64,000 nt of DNA, taken from NCBI GenBank assembly GCA_029706075.1, contig JAINUG010000192.1:1-64000 (forward strand). Direction: 5' to 3'. The number at the start of each line of letters is the position of its first letter. Position 1 is the first letter of the stretch. Under the pieces are notes generated by a model that saw only the letters and a program-made list of their open reading frames with translations, was not told the origin of the DNA and searched no databases. This DNA is from Aldrovandia affinis. Its lineage: Eukaryota > Chordata > Actinopteri > Notacanthiformes > Halosauridae. A program made the translations under genes and the position numbers. This document shows positions 1-23,814 of this stretch, one piece after another.

Positions 1-432
1 CACTGCACCACCGTGCCGCCCCTGGAATAATAGTGATACCAAAAATAATGTCAAATGCTTCAGAGACACATGTTTGAAGGCGCTGTGTTCCTCGGGAGTG
101 GCTGGACGGGGCTGTGTTTGCGTGCGCTGCACAGACCCCAGTGCATGATGAGGTGATTATATTGATTGGGGCCTTTGCTGTAGGAATGTTCCCGTATCAC
201 AAATCAGCTGCACCATTTGGACTGAGTTTGTCCCCTGTGAGTTTGCACGTCACAGCCCTCCACATAACCCATGTAATTCAGGACAGGGGTGGCTCTGCGA
301 GGTATTCCGTCTCCGGCCAAATCAAACACGGGGAGCTTTGCAATGTTCCACACATTATTTGTATTACCCGCACAAAATGTCCTCCTGCTGTTATGTGTTT
401 TGCCAGTGGATAAAGGCTTTGTGTGTGACTGT

Positions 433-1142
433 TAGGGCTGCTGCGGTAACCGCATAACTGCCTGACCGGCGGTCATGGACACTGACCGCGGTCAAAAGCC
501 AATGACTGCCATGACCGTTGCTCTCACGTTTTGTTTTGGTTTGCTTGCTCCATAGTTGTTCTGAATCAATCGGAGCCTCGTCAAACATACTTTGATGTTG
601 ACTTTGTTTGATGTGGCATGCATCATTATAAAGCTAAAAAGCTGTGCTTTACGATAGTCCAAATTATTCCTGTTTGTTTTCAAGGGTGCATAGTAATTAC
701 AAGCAGAAAATTCTGAGAGCATTCACTCCCCACCACAAAGTAACGTGATTATGTACCATTTTGTCATATGTGCATAATGAAAACATAGCAAAGTATGGGA
801 AAAAGTCATATTTAATAAGGGTTAATAGTCTTAATATATAACTAAAATGACTTCGAACAAACCTCAGATAATCACAATGATACACAAATAAAACATTATT
901 TGCAACCTTTACGAAATCAAATTTATCACAATAGGTCTCTCTCTCTGTTGCTCTCTCGGCCACTCTCTCCAGTAACTAAAAGCTAAGACCTGGGGTATGC
1001 AGGGTCGTCTAGGTATCCCTCTAGTGGTAACTTCTGTAATAGCATTTTTTAAAAAGGGCATGAGAATCGAAAGGTTTAATATTGGGCAAAGGGTATCAAA
1101 TAAATAAGTAAATAAATGGGCAGTTTAATGTCAACAGCCCTA
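433..1142. mobile_element. hAT-like non-autonomous element in sema3d intron
   Basis: The ends are inverted repeats: TAGGGCTGCTGC at the left and the complement of TAGGGCTGTTGA at the right (11 of 12 bases). Flanks GTGACTGT (425-432) and ATCACTGT (1143-1150) are a 6/8 match, consistent with an 8-bp hAT target duplication that has decayed. The roughly 710-bp interior shows no transposase frame. Confidence 0.6.
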
Positions 1143-1459
1143 ATCACTGTTGTATGATGCCACGTTGTTCTGGTCAAGCCATATCTTCTCACAAGGAGCT
1201 TTGCAAATCCCTGGAGTCATGTTCCTGCTAAATCTTGCCTGGGTGTATGACTAGGATATCCCATAAAACTATGTTCAAAGTGCAGGGGCAGCATATATAT
1301 ATTTTTGTCAGGTGTGCATTTAGTTGGCAAAGCACCACAGTACGTTTGGCTTGGGGCTGATGGGGGGGGTGGAGACCGAAGCTTGTCAAACATACTTCAG
1401 AGTCTCCCACTCTGGACTTCCACTCTTTGTGAAACATGTTGTTATCCTCTGCCTTGTGA

Positions 1460-12635
<11,176 letters not shown>

Positions 12636-12859
12636 GGGAGGTGGGGTGGAGCGGGGGCAGGGCAGGGCGGGGGGTGGGGTTTGGGGGACGGGTGTCGGCC
12701 TATGGGTGGAGGTACACCCTACTGCAGCAGGGATTTGGTCGCACGCATCCTCCGTCTGCTCCAAACGCACCACTTTAGCGGGAAGGAGGAGTGTGGTGAA
12801 GCAAATGCTTTAATCTCACCTGCACAAGGTATTCAGACCTACTCAGACTACTGTGAAGA

Positions 12860-12923
<64 letters not shown>

Positions 12924-12962
12924 CACACACATTCACACACTCACACACACACTCACACACTC
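12860..12962. repeat. CA microsatellite
   Basis: An (AC)n run of about 57 bp passes into imperfect CA/CT repeats, just 3' of the sema3d stop codon. Confidence 0.97.
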
Positions 12963-14740
12963 TTCCCCAACCACTATAAACAGGAGAGCTCTCCATCTGG
13001 CCCAGTTCACCAGTGTAGCTGAGATGAGTATCCAGGGTCATCAGGTGTTTGGCCTTTCTACTACAGCAGGATCGGCCTCAGTTCATTTATGTCCGATTGC
13101 ATACATATACACAGAACCAGCTGTACCTGAAGACAGAACCTTAGTTTGTCGTGGAGCAGAATGAAAATGTTTCAGGTCAGTTTCATAAGGCCTGTGTAAG
13201 CCATGCGTAGCTGCATGAGTAGGGTGGTCACCACTTTATAAAGCAGTAATAGGCACATGTTGTGCTTCATTACGACTGACACGGAGTGGTATACTGCGTG
13301 CTTTTTTACGTGCATGGTTACATTGTTTAAATTAGCATGCAATATATCACTCTGTGTCAGCTATCACAATGCACTGCTGTTAATGAATACTTAACACAAA
13401 GTGTGACCATAAATTGTTATTGTCATGCTCCAGTGCAGTTATTAAAATATACTAGATGTATTTTAGGTTTTACAATTCCTACCCAAGTATTTTATATACA
13501 GTTGTTTTGAACCAGCAGTACACATGCACTCACGTTCACTTAGACAATATGAATTGACTTTGACTATGGCTTTTTACTTTTATACTGAACTACAGGGATT
13601 TAACTTAAAATGCAAATCTTAAATTAAAAACTACACAGCAAGTCATTAAGGGAGTACTCATAAAATCCAGAATTCCAGAGTTTTATATCATATTTGTGCA
13701 ATAGTGGATGAAACCAACATTCTTAAAGTTTGGAAAATGTGGTCAATGTCATCTCATGGTAATGACTGATGTAGATTGCAAGATTTCCTGCTCAACATAT
13801 TTCACAAATTCACCCCCCGGTCTCCATTTTGGATTTCCTCCTATCAGTGAAGCCACGCCCACTCTCTGCTACAAGGCTACGGTAGCTGTATGCATTTGTA
13901 ATTCTATAACAGTGGATCATGCTACATTTTCCCGAAAGATGATCTCTTCGATAAGACAGCTGTTGTTTTACCGCTTATGAGTGTAACTCCTATACAATCA
14001 CGTATATTCGTACGTATGTAGTTGGTAAGAAAAGCGAAAATTAGTTAACTGTGTGAATAGCCATGTAAAATAACCTCAACTTTCTCTCAGAATTACAGTT
14101 CATTTTGAAAGCATAGCTGCGCTATATTTCCACAGAACGTGGTGGTGTTGTGGAATAAGAAATCTATGAGTATTCATTATTTCCTCTTGTCTATCCCATG
14201 TTTCATCAGCGTATATAGGAAATGTTGTGTGATAAGTAAATCAAAGTTTAGCCTTTAAAAAATGTATGGCAATGTAAGGCAGTTGTTTTTTCCTTCTTCC
14301 TGGGGCGATATTGATGTGCATTACTTCACTGTTCAAAGCTATGCGCGCTCCCGTAATAGTAGTATCCGTAATTGTAGTAGCTGCATTAGTGTGGGGTGGG
14401 AGTTGGAGGACTGTCTGTCAATCAGGCTACATATAATTTATTCAAAAATATCATCACCACGTATCCAGGAGGATACAATATGCCCCAGGTGAAGATGGGC
14501 TGTGTTTTATGTTTATTGGTGGATTTGTTCATCCAAATCAAAAAAGACATATTTACAAGACAAATCAGCTGAATTTAAATACATGGGATTACTCATTTAA
14601 TAAAAGCAACTAAACTAAAATAAAATGATGGCTATAGCAATGATGCTGTATTCTAAGTAAAAATACCAGAGTAAAATATCTTCCCAGAGATTAGTTGGAA
14701 ATGTATTACTTTTATTCCTCCAGCAACACTCCAGAATATA

Positions 14741-15110
14741 TTTATTTATTTGACCTTTATTTAACCAGATAGGTAAACTGAGAACTCAAATCTCATTTGC
14801 ACTGACAACCTGGGGGATCAAAGTGGGTATGGAATGCAAGGGTTTGTGTAGCCAATCAGATGTAGGGATGATTAGGTGCCCAGATGTACAGTAGAGAGTC
14901 ATTTTTTGTGTGCTTTTTTTGGCATACATAAGAGGCATACTCTTTTGATGTGCCATGGGATCTTCAATGACCACAGTCAGAACCTCGGTTCATCGTCTCA
15001 TCTGAAGGACAGCACCTTCTGCAGCAGTGTCCCCATCACTTCTTTGTTCCAGAGGAAAGAGTTGCTTCATTTTGGGTAGAAATTAATCTCTGACCAAGAA
15101 GTCAAAAGCT
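14741..15110 (-). mobile_element. Interspersed repeat with CCTTTATTTAACCAG end
   Basis: It begins with the same CCTTTATTTAACCAG motif as the LINE fragment at 7141 and contains phrases common in fish repeats (GCCATGGGATCTTCAATGACC, CTCATCTGAAGGACAGCACC). The reverse orientation is inferred from that shared 3' end. No intact ORF. Confidence 0.45.
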
Positions 15111-16538
15111 TCCAGGAACTGGCCAAGTCAGACTGAAAAAAACATTTATTCTAATGTAATATTCAAATTGTGAAATATGAATACATTTGAAAGATCCAGT
15201 GTTTGCAGAAAGAACTAATTACTTATTTTTTACTAATTTCTCTGTTTGAAAGACGTCCATGCAGCAAGCTTACTTGTAACACCATTGTGTTACCCTAACT
15301 TTAAAAAATTTTTACACAAATTTGTAATTTATGACAATAAAATATGATAGCATATTACGCAGGAAGCCGTTACCATAGGATAACTATTGTTCTTACAGGA
15401 TTTATTGAGAACTTTAGAACACTGCACTAAAAACATTTGTATTTTGTAATTGCTTTTCATGAGTTGCATGTCCTAATATAAGAATGTGAAGGCCTTCAGT
15501 ATGCGTAAGGGTAATTTAAACATCAAGAACTATGGGGAAGAACTATTATTATTATTGTTATATCATTATCATTATAATATGTGCCCAGTTATGCTTGTTT
15601 GTCACGTAGGAGGAATATGTCATTGTACAGTCTAGTGTGTGTGTGTGTGTGTGTGCGTGCATTTCCATTTTCACTGTACTGTTATTTATGTGCCATTGTA
15701 TTGTGAGTCTGTATAGTTTATACAATAATTATTACAATGCTTCAAATATTGTAGACCATATCTGCACATTGCAGAGAAATAATGTTTTTACTTTTTTTAC
15801 TAAATATGTTTTTCCATGTTAAGTTTGCCTTGCTGCAGATTGAAAGACTGGAGTCAGTACACTTACGAAGCATAATATTTACACTTATTTAGATAAAATG
15901 TGTCAACTTTAAACCTTTACAGAAATGATGAAACTACCTTCGGTGAATGTATTTGTTCTATTTCTTCTTAAATTTTAACTTAAGAAACACAATGTATCTT
16001 TATTTATGAATGTAATATACTGAATACCTGATAAAAATTCATTAAGAATTCAATTAAACTCTGGTGTGTATTTAATTGCACAGGGTGTCATCGAAGAGCT
16101 CTGTTTATGTTTGAGAACAGAATTGGATCTAGACTTAGGGGGACTTATTTACAGCAAAAGTCTTATAGACAGTTTTACATTTCTTTACCAATTTATACAG
16201 CTGGATATTTTGAAGCAATTCAAGTTACCATTCTACACATAATGGAACATTTGCAAGCCCAGTTCCCTAACATAATGCCATTGATCAATCATACATAATG
16301 GAACATTTGCTAAATTCTACATAATGCCATTGATGAATGAATCCAATCGATCGGAGGCAGCAATTCAAAGCATTGAACATTCTCTGATGGTGCTTCAGTA
16401 AATCATGTATGTATCAAATTAAACTTACCACTGAACTACTGTGTGAACTTTGTCCACAGCCATGCCAACCAAGCAACACTGTGGAGAGGATCGGTCTCGG
16501 CAACAGGGGAGTGGCAGGGTTGCCTTTGTTTTGCCACA

Positions 16539-18130
16539 TTTTTTACATTTTACATTTTAAGCATTTAGCAGACGCTCTTATCCAGAGCGACTTACAAGAT
16601 CTGCATTAATACATGGTAGGAACAATCATAGTTTGCGCTTGAGATCAGTGCAGTAATACAGTGATTGACATTGTTGTAGGCAGCTGCATACCATACCTGT
16701 AACACTGGGAAGGAAAAAGGTAATTAAAAATAAAAATTGAGTATTTTGCTGCGGAAGAGTGTTGAGCAAGTGATTCTGATGACGGTCCTGATGTACAAAA
16801 TTCAGTGGGCGGAAGGTGGGTTCCACCACCAAGGGGTTAGGACAGAGAAGAGGAGGTCGTTCCAGACCAAGGGGTCAGGACAGAGAAGAGGCGAGACCGC
16901 CGGGCGCCCAGTGCCCGGATGGGACAGTCAGTTTGCCAGATAAGGCTGAGCAGAGGGGTCTGGCTGGGGTATAGGGTGTGATGAGTGTCTGGAGGTAAGG
17001 GGGAGCAGTTCCTCTAGACACCTGAAAGGCAAGCACCAGCGATTTGAATCTGATGCATGCTGCGATGGGGAGCCAATGCAGAGAGGAGAGTAGAGGGGTG
17101 ATGTGGGTGAACTTGGGTTGCTTGAACACCAGACGTGCAGCAGCATTCTGGACTTGTTGCAACGGCTTGATGGCACAGGCTGATAGGCCTGCCAGCAAGG
17201 AATTGCAGTAGTCCAGACACGAGATCACCAGGGCCTGGACCAGGAGTTGTGTGGCCTCTTGGGTGAGGAACGGTCGGATCCTCCGGATGTTGTGGAGGGA
17301 GAATCGGCAGGTCCGGGTGATCGCTGCTATGTGGCCCGAGAAGCACAGCTGGTCATCCAGGGTCACTCCAAGACTCCTAGCAGACTGGGACGGAGACACT
17401 ATGGAGCCTTCCACAGTGATTGAAGCATCAATCATCACATAACCCTTCACTGGGAGGAAGAGCTGCAGTCTTCCCCAGGTTCAGCTTCAGGTGGTGGGTG
17501 GACATCCAGGCAGAGTTGTCAGCCAGGCATGCAGAGATCCGTGCCGGGACCTGTGTCTCAAATGGAGAGAAGGAGAGAAAGAGTTGAGTGCCATCAGCAT
17601 CAACAGTGGTAAGAAAAACCATGACCAGAGATAATAGAACCAAGTGACTTAGTGTACATGGAAAATAGGACTGGGCCTAGCACCGAGCCCTGCGGGACTC
17701 TGGAAGACAGGGTGTGGGGAGAGCAGAGGGATCTTCTCCAGGCCACCTGGTAGGACCGGTCAGCTAGGGAGGACTTGAACCATGTCAGTGCAGATCCAGA
17801 GATTCCCATCTCGACGAGAGATGAGAGCAGGATCTGGTGGTCCACGGTATCAAATGCAGCTGACAGGTCGAGGAGGACGGAGCTAAGGGTTTGGAACTTA
17901 GCTGTTTGAAGAGCCTCAGTGAGCGCAAGGAGAGCAGTCTCTGTGGAGTGGCCTGCCTTGAACCCAGATTAGTTAGGATCAAGCAGGTCATCCTGTAGGA
18001 GATGAGCAGACAGTTGGTTATATACAGCCCATTCTAGTGTTTTGGAGAGGAAAGGGAGGAAAGAGACAGGTCGATAGTTGGAAAAGTGAAAACTGCGGAG
18101 GTTTCAGTGTAGCTGCAGAGGACCTTTGGA
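16539..18130 (-). mobile_element. L2-type LINE, 3' half with dead reverse transcriptase
   Basis: On the minus strand the reverse transcriptase is recognisable from YRPVSFLPFLSKTLE (about 18090) through VDHQILLSSL and VPQGSVLGPVLFSMY to the C-terminal LDYCNSLLAG, NAAARLVF and SLHWLPI. The YADD active-site region near 17610 is shifted out of frame and other frameshifts occur, so it is inactive. It ends at about 16539 with the 3' tail complementary to GCAGACGCTCTTATCCAGAG. Confidence 0.85.
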
Positions 18131-18379
18131 GCAGTTGGACTTTCCGGGGTCAGGTTTGGCAATCTTGCAGTTTGTGAGATTGCTGGCAGGTGCCCAGAAG
18201 GCTAGCTCCAAAGGTCATAATTAATTATTCAATTAGAGTTAATTGGTGTAAATGTAAGTGATTATTCGCTTAATGGTTTGTGTTGAGTGGGTGTGGTTTG
18301 TGGTTTGTCCATTGTGTGTGTTAACTGATTGTGATTAGGTGTGTGAATGATAGATAGCACGCACACATCCATCCAATTA

Positions 18380-18459
18380 AATCAAATTGTATTCCATGAA
18401 GTAAGAAAATTAAATGTGAGAAATGCCAAAGGGGTGAATACTTTTTATACTCACTGTAC
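18380..18459. mobile_element. Tc1-like terminal fragment
   Basis: The phrase AAAGGGGTGAATACTTTTTA followed by CTCACTGTA is the typical 3' terminal segment of fish Tc1 elements. No partner end or transposase was found nearby. Confidence 0.4.
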
Positions 18460-19087
18460 ATGAACAATTGCCTATCAGTTACATTTAGTATTTGTTACAT
18501 AGTAGGTGTATTTTTCTTTTGATTTTCCTTGTGGTATCTGCTGAACAGACCAATCAGAGCGTCGGTTGTGAATACGTTTCACTATCCAATCACAGCGACT
18601 TCATAGCAAACTGGCATTAAAGGAAATGTATTATACCTTCAAGGGAGAACAGACTGTTCTGAACAGTGAACTTGAAGCTTAACATTTATGGAGAAGTGTT
18701 GATGCAGAATTAAATTTTGTAGATTAAACAGTCTCCATTTAAGACTATCAGCTAGATCAGTGGCGCCCACAGACTAAAGTTTGAACAAACAAAACCATCG
18801 GGCCTGAGAACCACTTTTTGTTCATCAGTGAGGATTTTTCTTTAAAAACAAAACATGGCAGGTGAGTGTTTTAACATTGTATAAAAGTGTTAAACAAATT
18901 GCTATATCATGTGTGCACACAAATCGCCTTAAACTTTATATTATATAAACATATTTATATAAAAATGTTAGGTTTCTGCACATTTAGGCTACTTTCGTTT
19001 TCGTGTTTTTTAGTGTTATGTTAATATTATATGAACATAAACATATTTATATGTTTCACATTCATCATATATTTTTCTTTATAATTA

Positions 19088-19290
19088 AAGTAAAAGTTCG
19101 ATTATTTTCATTGTTTTGTTTTTAGCCTGCATATGCATTTATGCAGCTCACCGACAAACATCGTGATTAACTCTACAATTAATTTATAAGCAAGGTTTAT
19201 TAAGGTCACAAGATCCCACTTGATTATGGGATCCTGTAAATGCATATGCAGGCTAAAAACAAAACAATGAAAATAATCGAACTTTTACTT
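19088..19290. repeat. Perfect 54-bp inverted repeat
   Basis: 19088-19141 and 19237-19290 are exact reverse complements over 54 bp, separated by 95 bp. Arms begin AAGTAAAAGTTCGATT. Weaker inverted similarity continues outward (TTATATAAAAAT and flanks), so the whole may be a larger palindromic element of about 0.45 kb. Confidence 0.93.
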
Positions 19291-19551
19291 CAGAAAAATG
19301 AAAGTGAAAGAAAAAATCCAGAAACATATTTTTATATAAATATTCCGAGTAGGCTACTGAAGGTCACATGAACTAAGAAGAAGAAGAAAAAGCACTTTTC
19401 TATCGTGAGAAAATGACATGACGAATATGCCAAGTTCTAACGAAGTTAAAAACCCCGACTCGTTTCGTCAGGAAATGTCTATGCCACGTTTGTGGAAATA
19501 TGTGGAAATAAATCCGATAGGAATCTGATAACAGCCAATGCGACTATCATA

Positions 19552-20329
19552 GGCTGTGTTCGAAACCGCTCACTCGTTCACTATTCCCTATTCTCTATAT
19601 AGTGTTTACTATATAGTGTACTATGTAGCGAACGAAAATACTGTTTTCGGATACTACAACTGAACGTCATTTGCGTCAAAATAAAGTGCAGGATATTCAG
19701 GTGACGCTAGCGGACGCGCCCAGTATCGTAAACAAACCGAGCACTCATGGCAGCAGGTTGAAATGTACTCAGTTGGTATCGGGTTTGCATGTTCAGTTTT
19801 GAATGTTAAATCCCAAATAAATTGTTGAAATTCTAATGAGGTGCAAGTGTGGTTTTGTCAACTGTGGTGCTGTCTGCTAGCCACTGCTTCAGCCACCAAT
19901 AGCTACCGTTATGGAAGTTGTGAGCTAACTAGCTCGTGTGGAGAAAATAACGTTAGGATAACTCACGAGCTCACGACTAGCACCAACTCCCATAGCGATA
20001 ATAACGGTAGCTATCGGTGGCTAAAGCAGTTAGCTAACGTTACCACCACCACGATTCCTGTTGCTGTTTTACTGCTGTTGGCTCAACTTTTGTTCTTGAG
20101 GCATAAACGGAGGTGTATGTATGACAGTATGACACGACCGCATTGCATTGTGGTACAGGAGAAATTGTAGGGTACATTCGCTGTTCACTACAAATCACGG
20201 TGAATTGTGGGTATCGTTCACTATATAGTGAATGAAATTAACAGTTTAGAATTCCTCGCACACTACAAAATGGCGTACACACTATATAGTGTACTATATA
20301 GTGAATAGGGAGCGGTTTCGAACACAGCC
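19552..20329. mobile_element. Foldback/MITE element with long terminal inverted repeats
   Basis: Both ends read GGCTGTGTTCGAAACCGCTC inward and continue into repeats of ACTATATAGTG. The flanks suggest a very short target duplication (ATA). The centre holds a second inverted repeat, about 19878-19942 against 19965-20033, built on TAGCTACCGTTAT and its complement. The ORF across it is a by-product of symmetry, not a gene. Confidence 0.75.
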
Positions 20330-20940
20330 ATAGAAACGCACAGATCGGAATTCCCCTGTCATTGCTATTTCACGTCATTCAAAATGCAACATTCTTATAC
20401 TTTCTCTAATTCTAATGATGTGTAACATTTCACGTGCACAACCAGCATAGAAAGAAGTGAAATCATGGCGTACGAAGGCTCAGGCCAGTGGACGAATACC
20501 GAGGTTACGTAAGTTGTGGGGCGAAGAGTCGGTACAGTCTTTCAAAATAGTGATTGATTAACGTAGTCAATTAAATGATAGGTTAGTTGCAAGCAAATCT
20601 TCCTATATGAAATATCGCAACATTATTAACCTTTCCATTATATAAATTGGCCTAAATTGTATAATTGTCATAAAAATAGACTGATCATAAAGAATTGTAA
20701 TATGTTGTTTTGTGTAGGCTACTAAGGTTATAGTCTGAATTTGTAGCCTATGCAAAGTAGTTTTTATAAATGTGTAAATGAATTCTTAAAGAAAATCTAA
20801 ATACAGTAATATTTTAAACTTGATAAATTAGTATGGTTGCTAAAAATGTAAATTCTAGGGTATAATAATGTGTTCTGGCAGTTCTCACTAGGGGTTGACA
20901 CTATGCACATCTATCTAGATGATTTACAAAAACTGGCTGA

Positions 20941-21130
20941 GATCTAAGTCTTCGTTAAGTCCTGGTATTCAGTAGCCTGTAATTTGTAAATCCAAAAACG
21001 TTCGTGCTGATTTAACTTTTTAAGGCGATCGCCTTTTCTGACAGGAACAGGTATGTATGCAATATGTTTCATTTTTGAAGATAGGGACCTCAATCCAACT
21101 TCATTATAACCAGTGGCCCAATTCATTGGC
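20941..21130 (-). mobile_element. Penelope-like element C-terminal remnant
   Basis: The minus strand encodes PVPVRKGDRLKKLNQHERFW followed by IYKLQATEYQDL. After a one-base shift the end reads GLNEDLDL. This resembles the end of Penelope-like retroelement ORFs (GGDR...L...E..WI..L.T..P.GLNEE). It is a fragment with stops. Confidence 0.5.
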
Positions 21131-22029
21131 CCAATTTCACAACCTTAGGTTTTGCCAAATACAGTTTAAGACATTCTATCAAATTTTGTGAAAATTTCAC
21201 TTTGAAATAAATGTTTCATTTTTGAAGTAGAGACCTCTAAGTTATGATTATGATCACTGACACACTGGGCAACTTTCATGTTCTATATGCAATGTTTGCT
21301 AAATATGAAACATCGAATAACAAACTTCACCATGGTGATAGAATTAGCTCATAGATGGGACGGGTTGCTATAATGAAGCACCTAAAAATACTGAGGCCTA
21401 GCCAATGGGTAGTCCTCATTGTGGGTGTAGTGCCAAATTTACAGTCCATGCCAGAATTCAGTCAACTAGCTGGGGGAGTGACATTTCCAGAAGGTCTTAT
21501 TTTAGCTTCCAGAAGTTCACACCCTTAACTAATTGACTCCCATGTTGCCTCAATGATCAAATACTTTTTATGGTATAGACCACAGTAGAAGTCCAGATAA
21601 TAATAATATACAGTATAACAATATATATAGTTATACACAATAATACAGATAGTATATTGGTTGTTGTGTGTCAAACACTGCAATCTAAAGAAAAGAGTGG
21701 GAGCGAATTATTTAATGTTCGCGTTTACATTTACCAACTAGGCCTATAACCCAGAGTAAGTTGGACTGTACCAAGACCCCATCACACAACCTTTGGCTTG
21801 ATTAAGAATACAGTCCTGAAAAACACAAATAGTAGAAGAGTTTTAAAAAACACTAACCATAAGGCTTGATAATAAAACACAGCATAAAAAAATTGGAACA
21901 TAATTCAGTATGAAGCTTTCTTGTTCCAAGTTTTTCCAGATCAACCTTTGATTTGTTTTAAGAGATCTCTCACCCCGAGTGACAAACTGATCCATAGTTA
22001 TTTGGCTGTTGACTCGAAGCCAAATGCGC

Positions 22030-22235
22030 GCCAATCACAAGCCGAAGGGCTCCTTCAAGTGCGGTCAGTGTAATCACTGCTATAGCACAAAGTAAGTCAT
22101 TTCATGATGTGGGGATTAACACACAGTACAAAATGCACCATTGTATTCATTGCAAAACCAGTGGTGTTATCTATAGATTTGAATGCCCAAAGTGCAAGGT
22201 TTTTTATAATGGCCACTCATAAAGGCATTTACAGT
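22030..22235 (+). mobile_element. Penelope-like element remnant (cysteine-rich and GIY-YIG start)
   Basis: The plus strand encodes KPKGSFKCGQCNHCYSTK, a stop, then GINTQYKMHHCIHCKTSGVI and YRFECPKCKVFYNGHSKRHLQ (one base inferred in the last piece). The pattern C..C..C followed by VIYRFEC...FY.G is characteristic of the linker and GIY-YIG start of Penelope-like elements. It is degenerate. Confidence 0.45.
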
Positions 22236-22825
22236 GAGAATATACAGTACATATATATATCAAAGTATTTTTAATCTCTGTTCTCATTGTATTTGATATG
22301 TGTTTTAATTAATACTGTGATTCTTCTTCATTATCTACTTAATGTAGCACAAGCCACCTTAATAATTACACCAGAGACAGATTTATCAAAAATAGATTAT
22401 TCTTTATTGCAGAATGGGTCACACCGAGTAGTGCAGGTAGACACAATATTAGTTTAAACTGTATGCTTTGAAACTAGTAGGTAACTGGATGCAATATTTA
22501 TTATACATAAAGTGAAGATACTAAAGCATTGCATCTGTTAACACTTCAGTCAGCACACAGTGAGGTACTGCAACTTGTATTATGTAGTCACCACAAACAG
22601 TATCCCAAACTAAAGGTGTCTTTAGAACACCCCATTTTCCAGTTTTTACTGAAATGTAAGCAGTTAAACTGAATAACCTGAAATGGTACAAAGAGGTAAA
22701 CTTCCAGAGGTTTAAAAAAGTTTATGTTACCAAAAACGGAAAAATAATGTAAATCTTTTGGCAGTGAGTAGTTTCCTACACCATCAAAAGGCATTGGAAA
22801 CTGGAGGAACCTCTGACAGGAAGAA

Positions 22826-22966
22826 GACTCTTGTACAACCAGTGAAGCCCTTGCCCTTGACAGTGATAATGATAGTGAAATAGAGGAGGAAGTGTCTGAA
22901 ACTGAGGACAATGTTGAACATAATTCGGATTACAAAGAATCATCCTCTGATTCATTAATTTGTTGA
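22826..22966 (+). mobile_element. Possible piggyBac-like N-terminal fragment
   Basis: A short frame reads SEALALDSDNDSEIEEEVSE and then TEDNVEHNSDYKESSSDS. Such acidic Ser/Asp/Glu stretches begin many piggyBac-type transposases in vertebrate genomes. No catalytic part is recognised downstream, so this is tentative. Confidence 0.3.
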
Positions 22967-23814
22967 GTAACAGGTCATATAAAAAAAAGCATATTATGAC
23001 CATAATGGCCAGTTTGATGAATAATTAGTGCATATTGTGTGCTTTGTAATGAAAAAATGAGTGGGAAACCTGTCCTATATGGACAAAAAACTGAAATATC
23101 TGGTCAAGTGCGTAATGATTGAAACATAATACAAGGGTTAAATATAACTATACAAAAACGTGACAAGACCCACTTTGTAGTTTTCCCCAATGTTCACAAA
23201 CGCTCCCTCATATCGCAGAAGGCTCTCAATGATTATGAAGTAGCAGTAATACGTAATTAATTACTTATGGAACTAAAAGGGGTTTAAACGCCTGACACAT
23301 TCATGGACTGGTGATTTTATTAAAGGGACCACACACACCTTTAGGTCACACTGCTACAATTTTTTTATATGTTCTCTTTTTGTTATTGTAGCATATATAA
23401 CAGTACAGTATATATACATAATACTGTAATAAATAAATATATTTTTGCAGGTTTAATCATTATTCAAGCTAAAACAAATGAAAATATATATTTCACTTCC
23501 TTTTCAGCTTACTAAAACAACATGTTTTCCATTTTCCATTCTCTTTTGCTCTCAACAATGCAAAAAGCTTGCATTGCAGCCTGGGAAAATGAGGCAGAAG
23601 GGAAAGTAAAATAATGGATCACATTATGGTTCAGTAATGGATAATGGAAACACTTAATTGTGTATAGTAATTTGTTTTTTTCATGTAAATATTGTGGAAG
23701 GACTTTTGTTTGTGAGTGAAGCTGGCCTTTAAACACTTATCTCTGAATTGTGAGGAAAACATGTTTGTGTGGAGGATAAAAGGATGGGTCACCTGACTGT
23801 GTGCTTTCTTCCAG

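Larger units (their letters stand above)
12636..23814. other. Spacer between sema3d and gimap: UTR and repeats
   Basis: No host gene is recognised here. The first part presumably includes the sema3d 3' UTR, whose end I cannot fix. Beyond it lie a CA run, a CCTTTATTTAACCAG-type repeat (14741-15110), a TG run (15630-15655), an L2 LINE (16539-18130), a Tc1-like end near 18459, two inverted-repeat elements (19088-19290, 19552-20329), Penelope-like remnants (20941-21130, 22030-22235) and a possible piggyBac-like fragment (22826-22966). The stretch 13000-14700 is AT-rich with no clear feature. Confidence 0.6.

Noticed and set aside
19841-20170. 109-residue open frame
   Set aside because: It lies wholly within the nested palindrome of a foldback element.
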